Below, one piece after another: positions 10,608 through 21,748 of a stretch of DNA of 64,000 nt; the first letter of the stretch is position 1; each line of letters begins with the position of its first letter. Location: the NCBI GenBank assembly GCA_914767885.1, contig CAJZBQ010000010.1, positions 682,001 to 746,000 on the forward strand, written 5' to 3'. The notes under the pieces are model-generated. The model was not told where the DNA came from, made no database searches, and saw only the letters and a program-made list of their open reading frames with translations. The stretch comes from Blepharisma stoltei (taxonomy: Eukaryota; Ciliophora; Heterotrichea; Heterotrichida; Blepharismidae). Made by a program: the position numbers and the translations under genes.

Positions 10608-12459
10608 ATGGAGCTTATGCATTGTTTCGAGCCAGGGTGCAAGAATGAGGTTGAATACTCATGCCCATGCACCTCTCCTGAAAGTCTATCTTGTGAAGTG
10701 CATGTTGGTAAGCATATGAAGATCCCTAACAGAGCTCATGCTTGCAACTCCATTATTGTAGAGCCATGTCAAGAGACAAAAGAAGAAATTCTTAAGTTTC
10801 TTACAAGAGAAAACTCAAAAAATAGCAAGCTAATGGGAAAGATCTTAGCATCCTTTAGCCAGCGTTTACTTGAATCAGAAAGTGATATTAGAGAACTCTT
10901 AAAAAATTTGGATTCAAGCTCAGCTGAAATAAGCAATTATTTTACAAAAATTTCTCAAGCTCAAAAATTATCAAAATCAGAGCAAGACCCGATTTTAGGA
11001 CTATTGACTTTACAGCCTGATGAAGCTATTGAGAAATTAAAAAAGATTATTCCAGCCAATCAAGAATCGTCCAAAAGTGCAAAACTATTTTGTGTGCTCA
11101 GTGAAAAAATTGAAAAAATGATTGAGTGTTTTATTGGGGATAAATTTGAAGCTTATTTAGATAAAAGACTGTCTAATATAGAAAACAGTCTTCAAGAGCA
11201 CATTAAATCAGCCAATGAAGAGCATAAAAAGATCATTGATTCAACGGATGATCAGCTAGCAAACATCAAAGACTCTATTTCTAAGCTGATATAAATGAGA
11301 ATAAAAAAAACGAGAGAGATCTCAAAGACTCTATTTCTGAGCTGATAAATGAAAATAAAAAAAACGAGAGAGACCTCAAAGACTCTATTTCTAAGCTGAC
11401 AAATGAGAATAAAAAAAGCGAGAGAGACCTCAAAGACTGGAAAGAAGAATTAATGCTTAAAACAAAAAACGAAATAGATCTGCTTAATTCTCAAATAATT
11501 ACAATAAATCAAGATCTCAGCAAAATTAATTAAGAATGCTCAAATGCCTCAAGAGCTAAGAGAGAAGAGATCTGACATTTTAAACAGACCAAATGACCCA
11601 GAATTAGAGCAAGACTTTAGGAGAACCTGCTCAAGTCAGTAGCGATCTCTATCTTGATGATCCAACTCTTCAGCAAGCTTATCAAGATTATACTAATGCT
11701 TATCGCCAAAAAACATCTCTTTATACAATTGATAGAGTATAACAACAGAACTAATTTGATTATTTATGATACAGAAAATGATAGTAAAGAAGTCAGGATA
11801 GTAGAGACTCCTGAACCACTGATTATTTCACTTGCATTGCTCAGCTTCCTAATGGTAATTTATTTTGCTTTGGTAATTGCCCAGATTCTGGGATTTCATT
11901 GATAATTGATGAGAATTATAGAGTTCGGGAGCTGCCATCTGGAATTCCTTGCTATGTCATCAGCTATCTATTTCAATAATAGTGTTTATTGCTTTGGAGG
12001 ACAAAATAAAATTAGATCCTTTAACTCTATCAGAGAGATTTGATTTAAATGAAAACCGATGAATTAAATTAAAGCCACTGCCACAAGCTGATTACTGTTG
12101 CACTAGTGTAATATTTAACGGGAATATTGTGATTTCTGGTAAAGATAAATAAAAATCTTTTGAGGTATTCAATTGGTAGCAACACTTTCGCAACAATTCC
12201 TTATGATTTTCAAGCTGAAAAATACAAGATTCTTATAAGTGCAGAGAGACTGTATTTAATTGAATGTCGTTGGATCAATCTATGAAAGCGAATTGTCAAA
12301 TGACACTGCCTGGAGACGAATTGGAGACTCAATAATAAATATCTTTTCTCAAGTTTATTTGTCATATAATAAAGGAGGAATAAACATTGCACATCTTAAT
12401 GATACTATTAGTTACTTCAAGTTTAATTTAGAGGCAAAAATATTAATCAAGCTGGATTA
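10608..12459 (+). pseudogene. Zn-finger/coiled-coil/kelch-like protein, family 1 copy 2
   Basis: Starts MELMHCFEPGCKNEVEYSC and stays open for 228 codons (Zn module, helical region, start of coiled coil). A one-base insertion at ~11291 then closes the frame, and further indels follow near 11530, 11640 and 11745 and in the propeller. The 3' end LEAKILIKLD is recognisable at 12430-12459. Substitutions, indels and a stop relative to copies 1 and 3 show decay and not just sequencing error. The 5' 160 bp is the shared family-1 promoter block. Confidence 0.75.
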
Positions 12460-12570
12460 AAATAATTTCCTAATAAATAGGTCTCATTTAATAATCTTTT
12501 GCTATTAACTCTTAAAATTTTTTATTGTTTAATCTAGTATTTAAAGTACTTTTAAATCTAAAGTTTGTGA

Positions 12571-13512
12571 AAAATATCTCGAAAAACTGTTAAAAAGAGA
12601 AAAAGGGCTGAATTTATAGCTCCTCAATGGTTTTTCTTCAATGGAAAAACTGATGATTTGTCTTTGCTAAGGCTTCTTGATGAAAACAAAGAAAATTTAT
12701 CCCCAGAAGATTTTATCTTTCAGAAACTTCTCAATGAAAATGTCTTAATAGAAGCTGAAGAAAGTTTCAAAACAATGAAAAAATCTACAAGCCCACAATA
12801 TCAGACTTCACGGATGAGATCCTCAACACAGTGAGAGTTCCTCTTACCCCGCTTCTTCCAAAAAGCTTAAAGCAGTTACACCCCCCAAAAGAAATTTCAA
12901 TAAGAAGTCCCAAAAGCTTCTGTGCTCAGACTCATCTTTTTCAATAAAAAATCTCAAATTTTCAGCAATCATCTCACAAGAGAAAGTCCATACTCTGCCT
13001 TCTTTACATAAACTCAGCACAAATAATAGTAGCACTTGACCGGCATGCATCTCATGAGCGTATAAAATTAGAAGAAATCGAGAGAAAGCTGCCTCAACAT
13101 TTAGAATCTGAAGAATGGATCAAGTTTCAAACTATGAGAAGTCAGCTTTGATTCAGCAAAGCAAAAGACTGTAAAAATGAAAATTCAAAATAACGGCAAT
13201 TGGGGATGCTCAAGCTTTAACACAGGTCCCAAAGCTTTTTGGAAAGGTTTTATGACAGCCAGAGCTGCTGTAAGTGTTCATACCCAATCGTTAATCCCTA
13301 ATTCAATTTTGACTATCATGAAATCTAAAGCATGCAGAAGCTCAATAAATTTCGGAAACGAAATGACAGTAGAAGAATGCGAAAAAATCTGCAAAGACTT
13401 AGAGAACTGAGTTTTTTCTACACATTGCGCACACGGCAGGCCTACAGTTTACCCTTTAATGAAGCTTCCTCCTTATATCTCTGAGCTCCCATCTATAAAC
13501 TTTAGTTTGTAA
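12571..13512 (+). pseudogene. MutL-homologue (MLH/PMS type) C-terminal fragment, frameshifted
   Basis: Three frames have to be joined. The middle one reads IIVALDRHASHERIKLEEIE, matching the DQHA(x)2E(x)4E endonuclease motif of PMS2/MLH3-type MutL proteins (with Gln to Arg). The last reads KACRSSINFGNEM...EECE, then TGA=Trp, then HCAHGRPTVYPLM, matching the ACR and C-P/A-HGRP metal-binding motifs, to TAA at 13510-13512. These motifs form the Mn-dependent nicking site used in mismatch repair and, for MLH3, meiotic crossover resolution. MLH3-like is my best guess because of CAHGRP. The N-terminal GHKL ATPase domain is not present. Two frameshifts and the Q-to-R change indicate a pseudogene; IES junctions could not be found to repair it. 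Confidence 0.65.
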
Positions 13513-13598
13513 TAATAACGCATACTTTTAAAAATGCATTCTCATCAGAAAAAAGCACTTCTCAGCTGCTCTGGGAATAATGCAGCTGCTTTGGATTT

Positions 13599-14185
13599 AT
13601 GGGCACCTTTACATATGAGGCAAAAGCACAACTAGTGTCGAAGAAGCCCCTCTATCCCTTACATGTGAATCTGCAGCATCAGCCAAGGTTAGAACGTTTT
13701 ACCTCCCAGCTCGGTTTCAGTGACCGTGAAATGACCTACATAGAATTACCTATCCCGCTTAAGCTAAAACACTACGTTTACCACATTCTTGCTGATCAAG
13801 TCGCCTGTGGGCTCAATTTTACTTGCATTATTGGAAATGAAAAAGTGACTTTTGGCATTTTCAAGACTGATGAGGAGGAAGAAGAAGGAAAAGAAGAAGC
13901 CCAAGAGGAAGCTAAAGACAAAGTAGAAGACCCTTTTGACTATGAAATAGCAGATGATGACTGCAAGCCTACAAAGGCAGCTCTTGATAATTTGAGATCT
14001 CCTAAAACAAGCGTATCTTTAGAAGAAATCATAATTGTTGGAAAGCATCTGAAGTGTGAAATAGCCGGGCATTTGAGTGAACACAAACATATGTGAATGA
14101 AAATGATGTGGATATCGGCCCAATCTTTGAGCTTTAGTAGCCGGCGCCTTATTTGGCAGAGGACATTGACAAAAAATCATGGACC
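13599..14185 (+). CDS. Unrecognised acidic protein, possibly degenerate
   Basis: ORF of 165 codons to a TGA at 14094, continuing if TGA is Trp. Residues ~85-130 are very acidic (EEEEEGKEE...), ending in DPFDYEIADDD. After 14094 another frame (NENDVDIGPIFEL...YLAEDIDKKSWTRIEVLL) looks more protein-like, so a frameshift is likely there, with two TAGs at ~14135. I recognise no family. It lies between the MutL relic and the large inverted-repeat element, whose left arm still reads IAHEPLWIDLIENVTAL in one frame, so the element may have captured or disrupted the 3' end of this gene. Confidence 0.4.
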
Positions 14186-14869
14186 CGGATCGAGGTTTTA
14201 CTGACGCAGGTTGAGTTGCGATGCTTATCTGATCAGCCAAAGTCTAATCCTGAGGTAAGTTTTTCCTCATGGGCAAATGGGAAATGAAGTTGGAAGGAGC
14301 TATTGCAAAGGTCCTGAGGAGGTTCTTTGGCCAACTGGCCACAGAACAATGCATGGCAACATCTTGTGTTTAACTTTTTTATTTTGTAAATAGCTGACAA
14401 GAAATGTAACCTTTTGAATTTTCTGTTGAGGCTGCTATAGCTCATGAACCTTTATGGATCGACCTCATTGAAAATGTAACCGCTCTAATGGACTTCATAT
14501 CTTGTACACCTTAAACCAGACTCCTCACTATTTAAAAAAATATTAAGATTATAATAAAAAACCCCTAATTTTAAACTAGTTCAATATATTTTTATATATA
14601 ATTTTTTTAAAATAATTTTTTAAAAAAAATTTTAATAATTCGACAAAATGAAGCCAATGCATATTTTTACGTTTAAAATGGCTCTTCTCTTTATATGTTT
14701 TAAAAAATGGTAATTTCGCGGTTAAACGGCTTTGTCCAAATTTGGAAATTAAAAATGGCAAGCCATAAAATATTTGACAAGTTTCGCCAATTTTCAAAAA
14801 TGGGCCTAATATAAAAATTGAATGTTAATATAAATAAACTCTTGAAATAGCAGCAATTATTTGTTGATT

Positions 14870-15957
14870 AATTTCCGCTTTTTGGACAAGTGCTCATTTT
14901 TAGCATTTTTGTTCGCTATAAGGCCATCTTGATTTTTAAAAGCCACAACAAACTTCCACCTCACGCGGTTTCATTCAGAGCTTAATATTTTAGGTGTTTA
15001 TAAAGAATATTTGTAGATTCAATTTCCACTTTCTGGACAAGAGCACAAATTTATTTATGTTAATTTTTTGTTCGTTATATCGCCATCTTAATTTTACAAG
15101 GCTATGGAAAAACTTTAAATTCTTAATCCACCTCACGCGGTTTCATTCAGAGCTTGATATTTTAAGCGATAATAGTGATTCATTGTAGCTTCAATTTCCG
15201 CTATCTGGACAAGAGCACAACTTTATTTTTTTAATTTTTTTTTGTTATATCGTCATCTTGATTTTTCAAAGCCATATTAAAAATTAAATTTCTTAACTTA
15301 CCTCACGCGGCGTCATCCATAACTTAATAGTTAAAGTATAAGTTGAGCTATTTGGTACCTTTATTTTCTGCTTTCTGGACAAGAGCACAAATTCATTTTT
15401 AAACTTTTTTGTTCGTTATGATTTTATAAAGCTTGTTAAAAATTAAAATTCTTAATTCACCTCATGCGGTTTCATCCAGAACTTGATTTTTTATGTATAA
15501 GTTAAGCTATTTGGTACCTTTATTTTCCATTTTCTGGACAAGCACAAATGCATTTTTTAAAATTTTTTTTTTTTCGTTATATAGCCATATTGATTTTTAA
15601 AAGTTATATTAATAATTAAAATTCTTAATTCACCTCACGCAGTTTTATCCAGAACTTGATATTTAAAGTATTTAATAAGCTATTTGATACCTTTATTTTC
15701 CGCTTTATGGACAAGAGCACAAATTCATTTTAGACTTTTTTTATTCGTTATATATCGCCATCTTGATTATTCATAGCAATATTAAAAATTCAATTTCTTA
15801 ATTCACCTCACACGGTTTCATCCAGAACTTGGTATTTAAAGTATATATTAAGCTAGTTGGTAGCTTCATTTTTTCTTTTTGGATAGAGCACAAATTTATT
15901 TTTTGATTTTTTTGTCACAATTTTTTAAAAAGTATCTTAAATTAATTATATTGTAAG
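14870..15957. repeat. ~172-bp tandem satellite, about six units
   Basis: The marker cacctcacgcggtttcatcc begins near 14957, 15129, 15299, 15458, 15631 and 15804 (periods 172, 170, 159, 173, 173). A second marker, ctggacaagagcac, repeats in phase. Units diverge by ~10-20%. The unit is close to nucleosome-repeat length and is framed by long inverted repeats. No ORF is conserved across units. Confidence 0.9.
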
Positions 15958-16168
15958 CCCGAGGATGGCGCTATCTTGCGCCATCCTCGGGCAATTTAAA
16001 AAATGGCCTCACACCGGGAATAGAACCCACGTGTGGGGCCATTTTTGGTTCGTGGAAGTCAACATGCTCCACTTACCAAAAATGGCCCCACACGTGGGTT
16101 CGATTCCCAGTGTGGGGCCATTTTTGAATTGCCCGAGGATGGCGCAAGATAGCGCCATCCTCGGGCAA
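15955..16168. repeat. Hairpin-in-hairpin palindrome B1
   Basis: Two 36-bp hairpins (15957-15992 and 16131-16166) share the 15-bp stem gcccgaggatggcgc. They flank an inner inverted repeat (about 16002-16049 against 16076-16125) with a small hairpin at its centre (16052-16072). The inner right arm is itself a stem-loop with an 11-bp stem and a 7-nt loop TTCGATT. Short single-hairpin relatives of the outer arm are at 31387-31442, 18934-18989 and 40168-40222. The same architecture with unrelated sequence occurs at 36570-36758. The 70-codon ORF across it is a by-product of the symmetry. Confidence 0.85.
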
Positions 16169-16600
16169 TCACTATAATTTTTATATTAACCCCATTTTTA
16201 AAAATTGGCTCAACTGCCAAAAAGGGCACACTTGTCAAAAAATATTTTGACTAGCCATTTTAATTTCCAAAATTTGGCCAAACTATTTTACCGCGAAATT
16301 GCCATTTTTTAAACATAAAGAGAAAAGAGCAATTTTAAACGTAAAAAAAGCCTTGGCTTCATTTTGTAGAAGAACCTTATGCAAATTATTAGAAATATTC
16401 AAAAATTATTTAAAAAAATTATATAAAACTATATTGCATTAGTTTAAAATTAGGATTTTTTTATTATAATCTTAATATTTCTCTAAATAGTGAGGGGTCT
16501 GGTCTAAGGTGAACAAGATATGAAGTCCCTAGAGCAGTTACATTTTCAATGAGGTCGATCCATAAAGGCTCATTAGCTATATGCTGACTCTCTGCAGTAA

Positions 16601-17039
16601 CGCAAACTTTTCTACTTTTACTTTCATATGCAGGCCCTAATCGGAAGGAGCAACACTGCGCAAAACTGTTTGCAGATGGTGAGCAAAAGGTGGAGCGGTA
16701 TGAAGTTTCATGCTACAGTGGGCTACTCTATAATCTTGCGTAATGATCACTGGGTATAATAGTGAATACAAACTTGAAATAATGACGCCTTTTAAGTCGA
16801 GCAGGCTAAAAGAAGCAAGCTTTATTAATATCTTGAAAAATCAGATCAAGACTGTGATTCATAAACCTCTATTGGCATTTTTACTTTGCTCAATTGAATG
16901 AAAACTTTCTAAAAAGACATAAATTTTATTAACGACGTATTAGGCCGAGACCGTAATGAACTACTCCAAAAAATGCAGATTTTCATAAAATTTGGTAATA
17001 ATAAGTAGTCATTATAATAATTATATATACCCCGAGCCT
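16601..17039. other. No recognised feature
   Basis: Mixed-composition sequence outside the right inverted repeat; no ORF, RNA or known repeat recognised. Confidence 0.4.
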
Positions 17040-17420
17040 CCATTTGGGCAATAGAGCATATGCAACGTATTAGGTTAGGGCACACCTTGAAGTTAATTGA
17101 ATATGCATACCCGTGTGCTTCTCCTTTAACTTTATGCTGTGAACTGTACTTCGGGAAGCATTTAAAGCTTCATGATTGGCTCATGCCATTGAAAGAATTT
17201 ATTTAGAGCCGGTTAAAGGGACAAAAAAGCAATTCTTAGATGTTTTACAAAAGAGTAGTCAAAACATAGCAAAAGTCCTAGCATCCTTTTGCTAACGTTT
17301 AGTTGAATCAAGAAATGGCTCTGAAGAGCTTTTGGAATCAGTTTCAGATGAGCTAAGCAATTGTTTGACAAAAATTCTCATACGCCTCCTTTAAGAGATT
17401 GATTTTTTTTCATGGATTTT
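17040..17420 (+). pseudogene. Strongly decayed family-1 N-terminus
   Basis: Short frames such as IEYAYPCASPLTLCCELYFG and GKHLKLH line up with the family-1 Zn module (EYSCPCTSPETLSCELH..GKH), and agcatccttttgctaacgttt lines up with the later helical region. Stops and indels throughout; an old copy. Confidence 0.6.
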
Positions 17421-18077
17421 GTTTATTTCTTGGATATTAACTAAGCCTTCTTGCGTTGCAGAAAAGTTAATTCAGCTTTAGCTTTGAATTTTCTTAATTT
17501 TTCAATATATTCTTAATAATTTATTTCTTTTTCAGTAAATCTTTTCTCTTTCCAATAAATCTTGAGCAAGTCTGGGCGGATCTCGATTCATTAATCTCAT
17601 AAGTGTGAGTTGGGAGTACCTACTATTTAAATGCACTTCTACAAGTATTATCAAGTACTCCAGATTTTGACCAAAAATTACCTTCAAATTTTAAAAATAT
17701 TTGCTTCAATGTCAAGAGCTATATCATGAGTCTAACAGAAAGGCAGACTTTCAATTTTTCGCTGAAATAAAAAGCTTCAGCTCTGCTTATTTCATGAATT
17801 CTGCATGGTAATAAATACATAGTTTAATGATTACTCAGAAAATGACCCAAAAGAGCTTTATTTATCATTAATAAACCTTTTGTCAGATTACAAGAAAATT
17901 ATATGCAAACTATGTCACGGTTTTTCGAATCTAGAAGGGCCATCTCTCTTTTGTATTTTGAATAATCTGTTAAAACAAGAAATTGACGAAAATTAAAAGC
18001 CATGAAGAAGAAAAAGAGTATAAAGGGGGAATTTTGTTGCATTGTGAAACTTTTGGGATAAATATATCAAACATTTT
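17421..18077. other. No gene recognised
   Basis: AT-rich sequence with scattered short frames, none conserved elsewhere in the window. It may contain more family-1 debris, but I cannot support it. Confidence 0.4.
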
Positions 18078-18256
18078 TGTATAGAAGTTTCCTATGTTTG
18101 GCGCTGTAAGGCCGATAAATTCTGATCGGAATTTATCGGTTGGTTGCACCAAATCAATGCCTTGGTCGGACCAAAAAGCGATTTGGTCCGACGAACTTGG
18201 AAAGCTCCTGGGAAAATGTCTGCGCTTTCAGCGCTATATAGAGGAAACCTCTATAT
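18078..18256. repeat. Multi-hairpin palindromic element with TATAGA ends
   Basis: The outer ends tatagaagtttcct (left) and the complement of aggaaacctctata (right) form an inverted repeat continuing into ggcgctg/cagcgc. Inside are two strong hairpins (ccgataaattctgatcgg...ttatcgg and ggtcggaccaaa...tttggtccgac). Same class of architecture as 15955-16168 and 36570-36758: hairpins nested in a longer inverted repeat, bounded by TATAG/CTATA. Confidence 0.75.
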
Positions 18257-18529
18257 TTTATATTTGCGAATATGCTCGGCAAAAAAGCTCAAGAAACTTA
18301 TAATTTCTTTTATTGTAGTGATAAATTTGAGCTGTATGTAGTAATAAGCTATTATAGTAGTTGGTGTAAGCATTATTTACATATAGTTATATAATGCAAA
18401 GCGAATAAAATATTGACCATATTAGCTGCTCATCACCTGATTTCGAGCATGCCTATATCTTGTTTTAAAAAATGCTTTTTATGAAGCAATTTTTATCTTT
18501 TTAAAAATTTGATGCTTTACCAAGACCCA

Positions 18530-18770
18530 TAAATCATATTTGCATTAACATCGCTGACAAAGAAGACAATTGGGGTACCATGGCGCCCAAAAGTCAATTT
18601 ATTTGCCTCATCAAAGTTTTTTTTAAAGGCATAAAGGTTTCTGAATAAATAATTTTGGGAAGTCTATTGCATTTTGTTGCAATTTTTCACTTCATTTTCT
18701 CTCTTAATGGAAATAGAGCTATAAAACTCATCAAGTAAGCTTGCACGGATTTCATTAAGGATGCATAAAT
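18530..18770 (-). pseudogene. Coding relic, family unknown
   Basis: One minus-strand frame reads about 75 residues with a single TAG (LLDEFYSSISIKREN..., then TFGRHGTPIVFFVSDVNANM). The composition is protein-like but I do not recognise it. Upstream and downstream frames are closed. Flanks 18257-18529 and 18771-18933 hold nothing recognisable. Confidence 0.35.
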
Positions 18771-18933
18771 TTTATTAAAAATGAGAAGCAACGCAGTCTC
18801 TATGCTTACTCTTCAAACTTAAGCTGAGGGCGTTTCGTTTTGGGTAGTGTAAATGCTCTCTGTCAAGTCTCTGTGAGCATAGACATGTGAATATTTATAT
18901 CGTATTTTGCTATAAAAAAGTTATCATCTCTAC

Positions 18934-18989
18934 ATATAATAAATGCCCGATGATGGCACTCAATGTGCCATCATCGGGCAACCTGTATA
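18934..18989. repeat. Short palindrome B3
   Basis: 16-bp stem tgcccgatgatggcac (18944-18959) with its complement at 18965-18980 and a 5-nt loop, bounded by TATA on both sides. It is a variant of the gcccgaggatggcgc hairpin at 15957 and 31387 with compensated changes in both arms. Confidence 0.8.
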
Positions 18990-19029
18990 TGCTCTGGAGT
19001 GCTTAGCTGTAAGCTGAGTAAATGCATTT

Positions 19030-21000
19030 TATGAATTTTCTTATTTTGCCTCGTTCCCCAAACATTAAAACTTTTTTAGTCGAAACAGAATTTGCTAAAA
19101 TAATGATTTTCTTTCTAGCTACAACCGCAAGGATAGAGTTGTTTGACAAAGAAACTACAGAGCTGCATTTTCATCAAATTCAAGCTTAAACAAAGAGAAA
19201 AATCTGATATTGAGACTTTCCCATCAATTATCAAACTTGCAACTCTTTCTTGATGGTAAGAAATTTGTTTAATTTTGCAAGGCTAAGCTCTTTACAGTCA
19301 TCTGAGCAAGAAATAAGCAAAGAGCAGTCCTCGGTGACCTTCAAGTCATTTATATATTTAGAATGATATTTCGCATATCAGTTTCGTCTATTCTGTGCCC
19401 TATCATAGTGCACTTCCCACCCGAAAATAAAATTTTAGCATGTCTAGGCTTGACTTCTAAGGAGGATTTCTCCACAAGCCAGTGCAATACATCTCACACG
19501 AGAAGTATGAACTTTAGTCTTTGCAATCGGAGTCTTTAAATAATTTATTTTCCATTGCCGAATCCAATGCCCTTTATGCTGTGTGATTCATAATATTCTC
19601 CATTATCTTCATAAGAATCATTGAGATCACTGCGTCTTCAATTTGAGTTTCTTCAACCACTCTACTAGAAGGCAAATCTGCTTTTATTAGCTTCCCACCA
19701 GTAAAATAAAGAAGATGGCCTCCATCAGGGCTGATGCTCATTGGCTTTACAGGCACATCTCCGCTTGTTTCAGTCTAGAGTTAGCAATAGTGAAACTATA
19801 GTTTCCGCATTCCTCTTTAATATTTTTTTAGTATTTTAATTTCTTTATCTTTAGCAAAAGAAATCAAATTAGATTCATAAGAGCAAAGATAATAGATTTC
19901 TTCATTGTGCTCTTCCAGACATGTTTCGGAGCCTATATATTCAGATGAAAGATACTTAAAAACGTTCCCACTTCTTATAGCAATTGCAATTTCAGGATTG
20001 ATGCCATTAGAAAAAGAAATTTATTGACTTGAAGTGTTTTTATTCCCCTTTCGAGAAGAATTGTGGAGATATGTCTCTTTCATGCAGTCTTTATGGATTT
20101 TTTAAAGCTTAATTGTTGCATCTCTGCTTGCAGTAAAAATGTAGTTACTGAAAGGGTTTGGAATGATAAACCTCAGACATTGTCATGCACCTTAAATAAT
20201 GGCTTTATTATTTCAGCTTCGGTTTAGTCATCTATACTGACTCATTCATTGTCGTCGCCAGCTATTATATATGCTTATTAATAGCAAATTGCTAATATTA
20301 GTCTGCTACCAGCACAGTTAATTGGCAAAAGCCCATGATTATCTAGCCACAATCAATGGAATCATCCTTCTGAATTTATGAGACAATTATGTTTTCAAAA
20401 GATGAAATCGCTGCAGAATTATTGACTGAGTAAGAATTTAGCTTGTCAAAATCATACAAGTTCTTGGTATTTGTATAGGCTAATTTTTTGACTTTATCAT
20501 GATTGTTATGAAAAATTGCTATATCCTTTGTGATTTCTAAAGCTGGCGAGCCGACTACAACCCTATCCTCCTTTATTTTGGTTAAGCTGCCTTCTGAGTT
20601 CAAATATAGTTATGGCATTAATTCCAGAAAAAGCAAATTATATAAACATTGGTCTTTGGATCTTGCCTTATCTTCATGAAATCTAATCTCCTGTCAAGCG
20701 AGCAAGGCGTTATTTGCTGACTTTGAATGATAGATGGACTTATAATGCTTGCATTTCTGCCTATTTCTTTGCTTCTTGCAATCTCAGCTGTCCAAAATTG
20801 TTCTTCGACAATTGCTATCACATATAAAAAATTCTTATCAGTTGTAAAACCCAGATATTTTCCATCTGGGCTGAAAGCACTAGAATTCAAGAGCTCACCT
20901 ATAATGAATTTTAAGTCCAGATGCTTTAGATGTCATTTGACACGTCTTTCTTCTCTAGGTTCTCTTGCTATCCTGCATGATCTACATCATCATAAAAACT
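19030..21000 (-). pseudogene. WD40-repeat protein, decayed
   Basis: Minus-strand pieces in several frames show WD40 blades: SSAFSPDGKYLGFTTDKN near 20830-20890, HDNVWGLSF followed by NYIFTASRDATIKL near 20100-20190, GNVFKYLSSEYIG near 19930-19970, and MSISPDGGHLLYFTGGK near 19690-19745. In-frame stops and shifts occur between all blades. The blade style (SPDG, HDxVWGL, ASRDATIKLW) is that of large WD40 arrays such as the EML family, but the subtype is a guess. No paralogue is in the window. Confidence 0.7.
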
Positions 21001-21186
21001 TGTAGCGAGTAGTGGAGCTGTTAGAGATATTTTATTATGAAATTGTATAAATCCATAACTTCTACCTATAATAATTATTATCTAATTATTGGCTATTTCT
21101 ATGATTGCTTATTATATAAAGTTCAACAGGAATTTAAAATAAACAAATTGAATTAGTGGAACTTGTGCTACATCAAAAATTAAATT

Positions 21187-21548
21187 TAACCTTTGTAGCT
21201 AATATAGAAGGTAGCTTTCTGGAGTCGAAATTTTGAGAAGGTTTCGGCTTTGAGATAAATGTCTCTCATATAAGGCCAAAAAAAATTATCACTAATTCTT
21301 AGAAGCTTCAAGTCTATAAATTTTTGGAAGTCTCGACTGTAATTTTCTTTAATGGTGATGTCTGGAATAAAAGAGGTTGGATTAAAAGACTTCAATGAAG
21401 CTGCCATTCAAATTGTTTTCACAATGACAGGGTCATCTTCAAAATTTTCAATGCTTGAGCCTAGACAGTCATTTTTCTCAAACTCCAGTAATTTGTTTGT
21501 GCAGCTATTTATCCAAAAATGCTTTGCTTTCAATTTTTCACATGTCAT
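21187..21548 (-). CDS. ~120-aa ORF head-to-head with family 1, function unknown
   Basis: ATG at 21546-21548, read through TGA=Trp codons (one in KAKHFWINSCTNK-like order, others in TIWMAASL and near FFWPYMR), ending SYKG then TAA/TAG at ~21187. Not Cys-rich, no membrane segment, no known motif. A broken copy with the same position and orientation relative to a family-1 gene is at 10044-10411, so the pair was duplicated as a block sharing a ~200-bp bidirectional 5' region. Confidence 0.5.
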
Positions 21549-21748
21549 TAAAGCTAAGCTCTGTTAAGAAAGAGAAGAGAATATTGCATCCCTTTATGAT
21601 GGTAGTCACATTAGACGCTGCCAGTTTAACTTGAAAGAAAAATCATTATCTTCACTGCCTTATTAAGAGGCTTAAAAAACTTATTTAATGCTCTTGTGTT
21701 AACTATATAGCAGATATTTATAAAATTTAGCTTTCATTATAATAATTA

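Larger units (their letters stand above)
14425..16600. mobile_element. ~2.1-kb element with ~380-bp terminal inverted repeats
   Basis: Left arm ~14437-14822 and right arm ~16185-16580 are inverted copies (outer end gctcatgaacctttatggat versus the complement of ccataaaggctcattagc; inner parts include the complementary tgctaaacgt.../acgtttaaaa blocks). Between them lie a ~172-bp tandem satellite and a double-hairpin palindrome. No transposase is readable, so it is non-autonomous or a large inverted duplication. One arm frame reads a protein-like segment (see previous entry). The arms differ by roughly one base in ten, so the element is not recent. Confidence 0.7.

Noticed and set aside
14870-15957. 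CRISPR-like array
   Set aside because: Units are ~172 bp and similar over their whole length, with no short repeat/unique spacer pattern; eukaryotic context.
16076-16125. tRNA gene
   Set aside because: Has an acceptor/T-arm-like hairpin and a B box but no D arm, anticodon arm or A box at proper spacing.
15965-16177. 70-codon ORF across the B1 palindrome
   Set aside because: It lies wholly in a palindrome, so similar frames exist on both strands; no protein family and no conservation in relatives.
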